The position numbers were made by a program, and so were the translations under genes. Shown in pieces: positions 63,126 to 64,000 of a stretch of DNA of 64,000 nucleotides (positions within the stretch are counted from its first letter, which is position 1; every line of letters begins with the position of its first letter). The notes beneath the pieces were generated by a model. It made no database searches, was not told the DNA's origin, and saw nothing but the letters and a program-made list of their open reading frames with translations. The stretch lies in assembly GCF_041296385.1 (NCBI RefSeq), contig NC_091022.1, positions 19,549,967 to 19,613,966 on the forward strand, in the 5' to 3' direction. The stretch comes from Aphelocoma coerulescens. Lineage: Eukaryota; Chordata; Aves; Passeriformes; Corvidae.

Positions 63126-64000
63126 GGAAGGTATGTACCCTATTTTTTTCTGCATTGCTTATGAATCTATGAACAACTCTGGTTCTGGTTTTCTTTATTG
63201 TCTTCCCTTGTACATTAAGGCAATGAGTTCTTTTACCGTATGATTAAATTGTCAGGTAGGTCTAGTGTTTCAGTAGCTTTCCATTTCTTCATTTATTTTT
63301 CTGCATTGTTGTTTTCAAACATTGGCTTCCCTTATCATGGCTTTTTTTTGGTTACCAAAGAAATTAAGGAAAGGCACAGCATTCTGTTTTCTTCATTTTA
63401 CCCTACTAGCAACATCCTTCTGCAATACCTCCATATATTGAGGGAAAACCAAATCTTGTTAAATGCGTACTTTGCAGGCCACCTTTCACTTTATGAACAG
63501 ATCACCTGCTGGCTTTACAACAGGAGCTCACCAGCAACACTTCACCAGCAACAGTCTCACTGAGAGATGCATAAAGTTCTTACATGCTGCTGTACTCAGG
63601 CTAGTCTAGTCTTGGTAACTGCACTTTATGATTACCTCATCTATCTCATGACATTTCATGTCAGATCTGAAAGTACAGTTTCTTGCTCACTGGCATTAAC
63701 CTCAGAACTGAAGATGACAGGCTGTGTAACCTCTCATGTACTTCGGAGCTCTCACTACACCAGTTTTCTGTCCATGCACAGTAGTAGTTCATTTTCCTCA
63801 GTAGCTCAAGACACAGCTTTAATATTCCTGATTGATTACAGCTAGTGAGATAAGGCACAAAAGACTGTTTTAAAGTGACATTGTCAAGTGGATTTTAGTA
63901 CTTTAAAAATATATTCATAGAAGGACATGTATATAAAAGAATGAAAAAGACAGAAGCAATCAATTACAAAGGCTATGAAGAATTCCAAGCATATGCTGTA
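63126..64000. other. Non-coding, no gene seen
   Basis: AT-rich sequence with two adjoining plus-strand open frames (63240-63563 and 63567-63845) that resemble no known protein. The window ends without an identifiable feature. Confidence 0.5.

Noticed and set aside
1..64000. Bacterial or phage-type systems, CRISPR arrays, operons
   Set aside because: Gene density, codon structure and repeats are those of a vertebrate genome. No regularly spaced repeat array other than the minisatellites is present.

Overview
The window looks like non-coding DNA from a bird, most likely a songbird. It is AT-rich throughout. I find no spliced host gene, no tRNA or rRNA, and no open frame longer than about 180 codons. 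The bird assignment rests on four interspersed elements that I recognise from memory as avian LTR-retroelement types, together with their low density. I could not run a database search. Most of the sequence is best read as intergenic or intronic single-copy DNA.

Layout. 704-1000 is a 40-bp minisatellite. 9728-10260 is an old solo LTR on the plus strand. 19825-21584 is a deleted endogenous retrovirus on the minus strand, with a broken env and one LTR, flanked by a perfect 6-bp target duplication. 21591-41922 is AT-rich DNA with no recognisable gene. 41925-44558 is a GC-rich composite on the minus strand: an LTR-like 5' segment, a broken intron-less copy of the host gene THYN1, and a second LTR-like 3' segment. 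59938-60113 and 61271-61454 are two diverged direct copies of one AT-rich element. 62266-63125 is a fragment of an LTR on the minus strand, related to the LTR-like segment at 43.2-44.6 kb. Microsatellites and several perfect short-spacer inverted repeats are scattered between these blocks.

The most unusual object is the THYN1 composite. A cDNA-like host gene copy sits between retroviral LTR-type segments with no poly(A) tail, which suggests capture by an LTR element rather than LINE-type retroposition. Next are the env-only provirus, which kept both outer ends and its target duplication but lost 5' LTR, gag and pol, and the duplicated AT-rich element at 60-61.4 kb. No gene here looks functional, and nothing in the window works as an operon or pathway.
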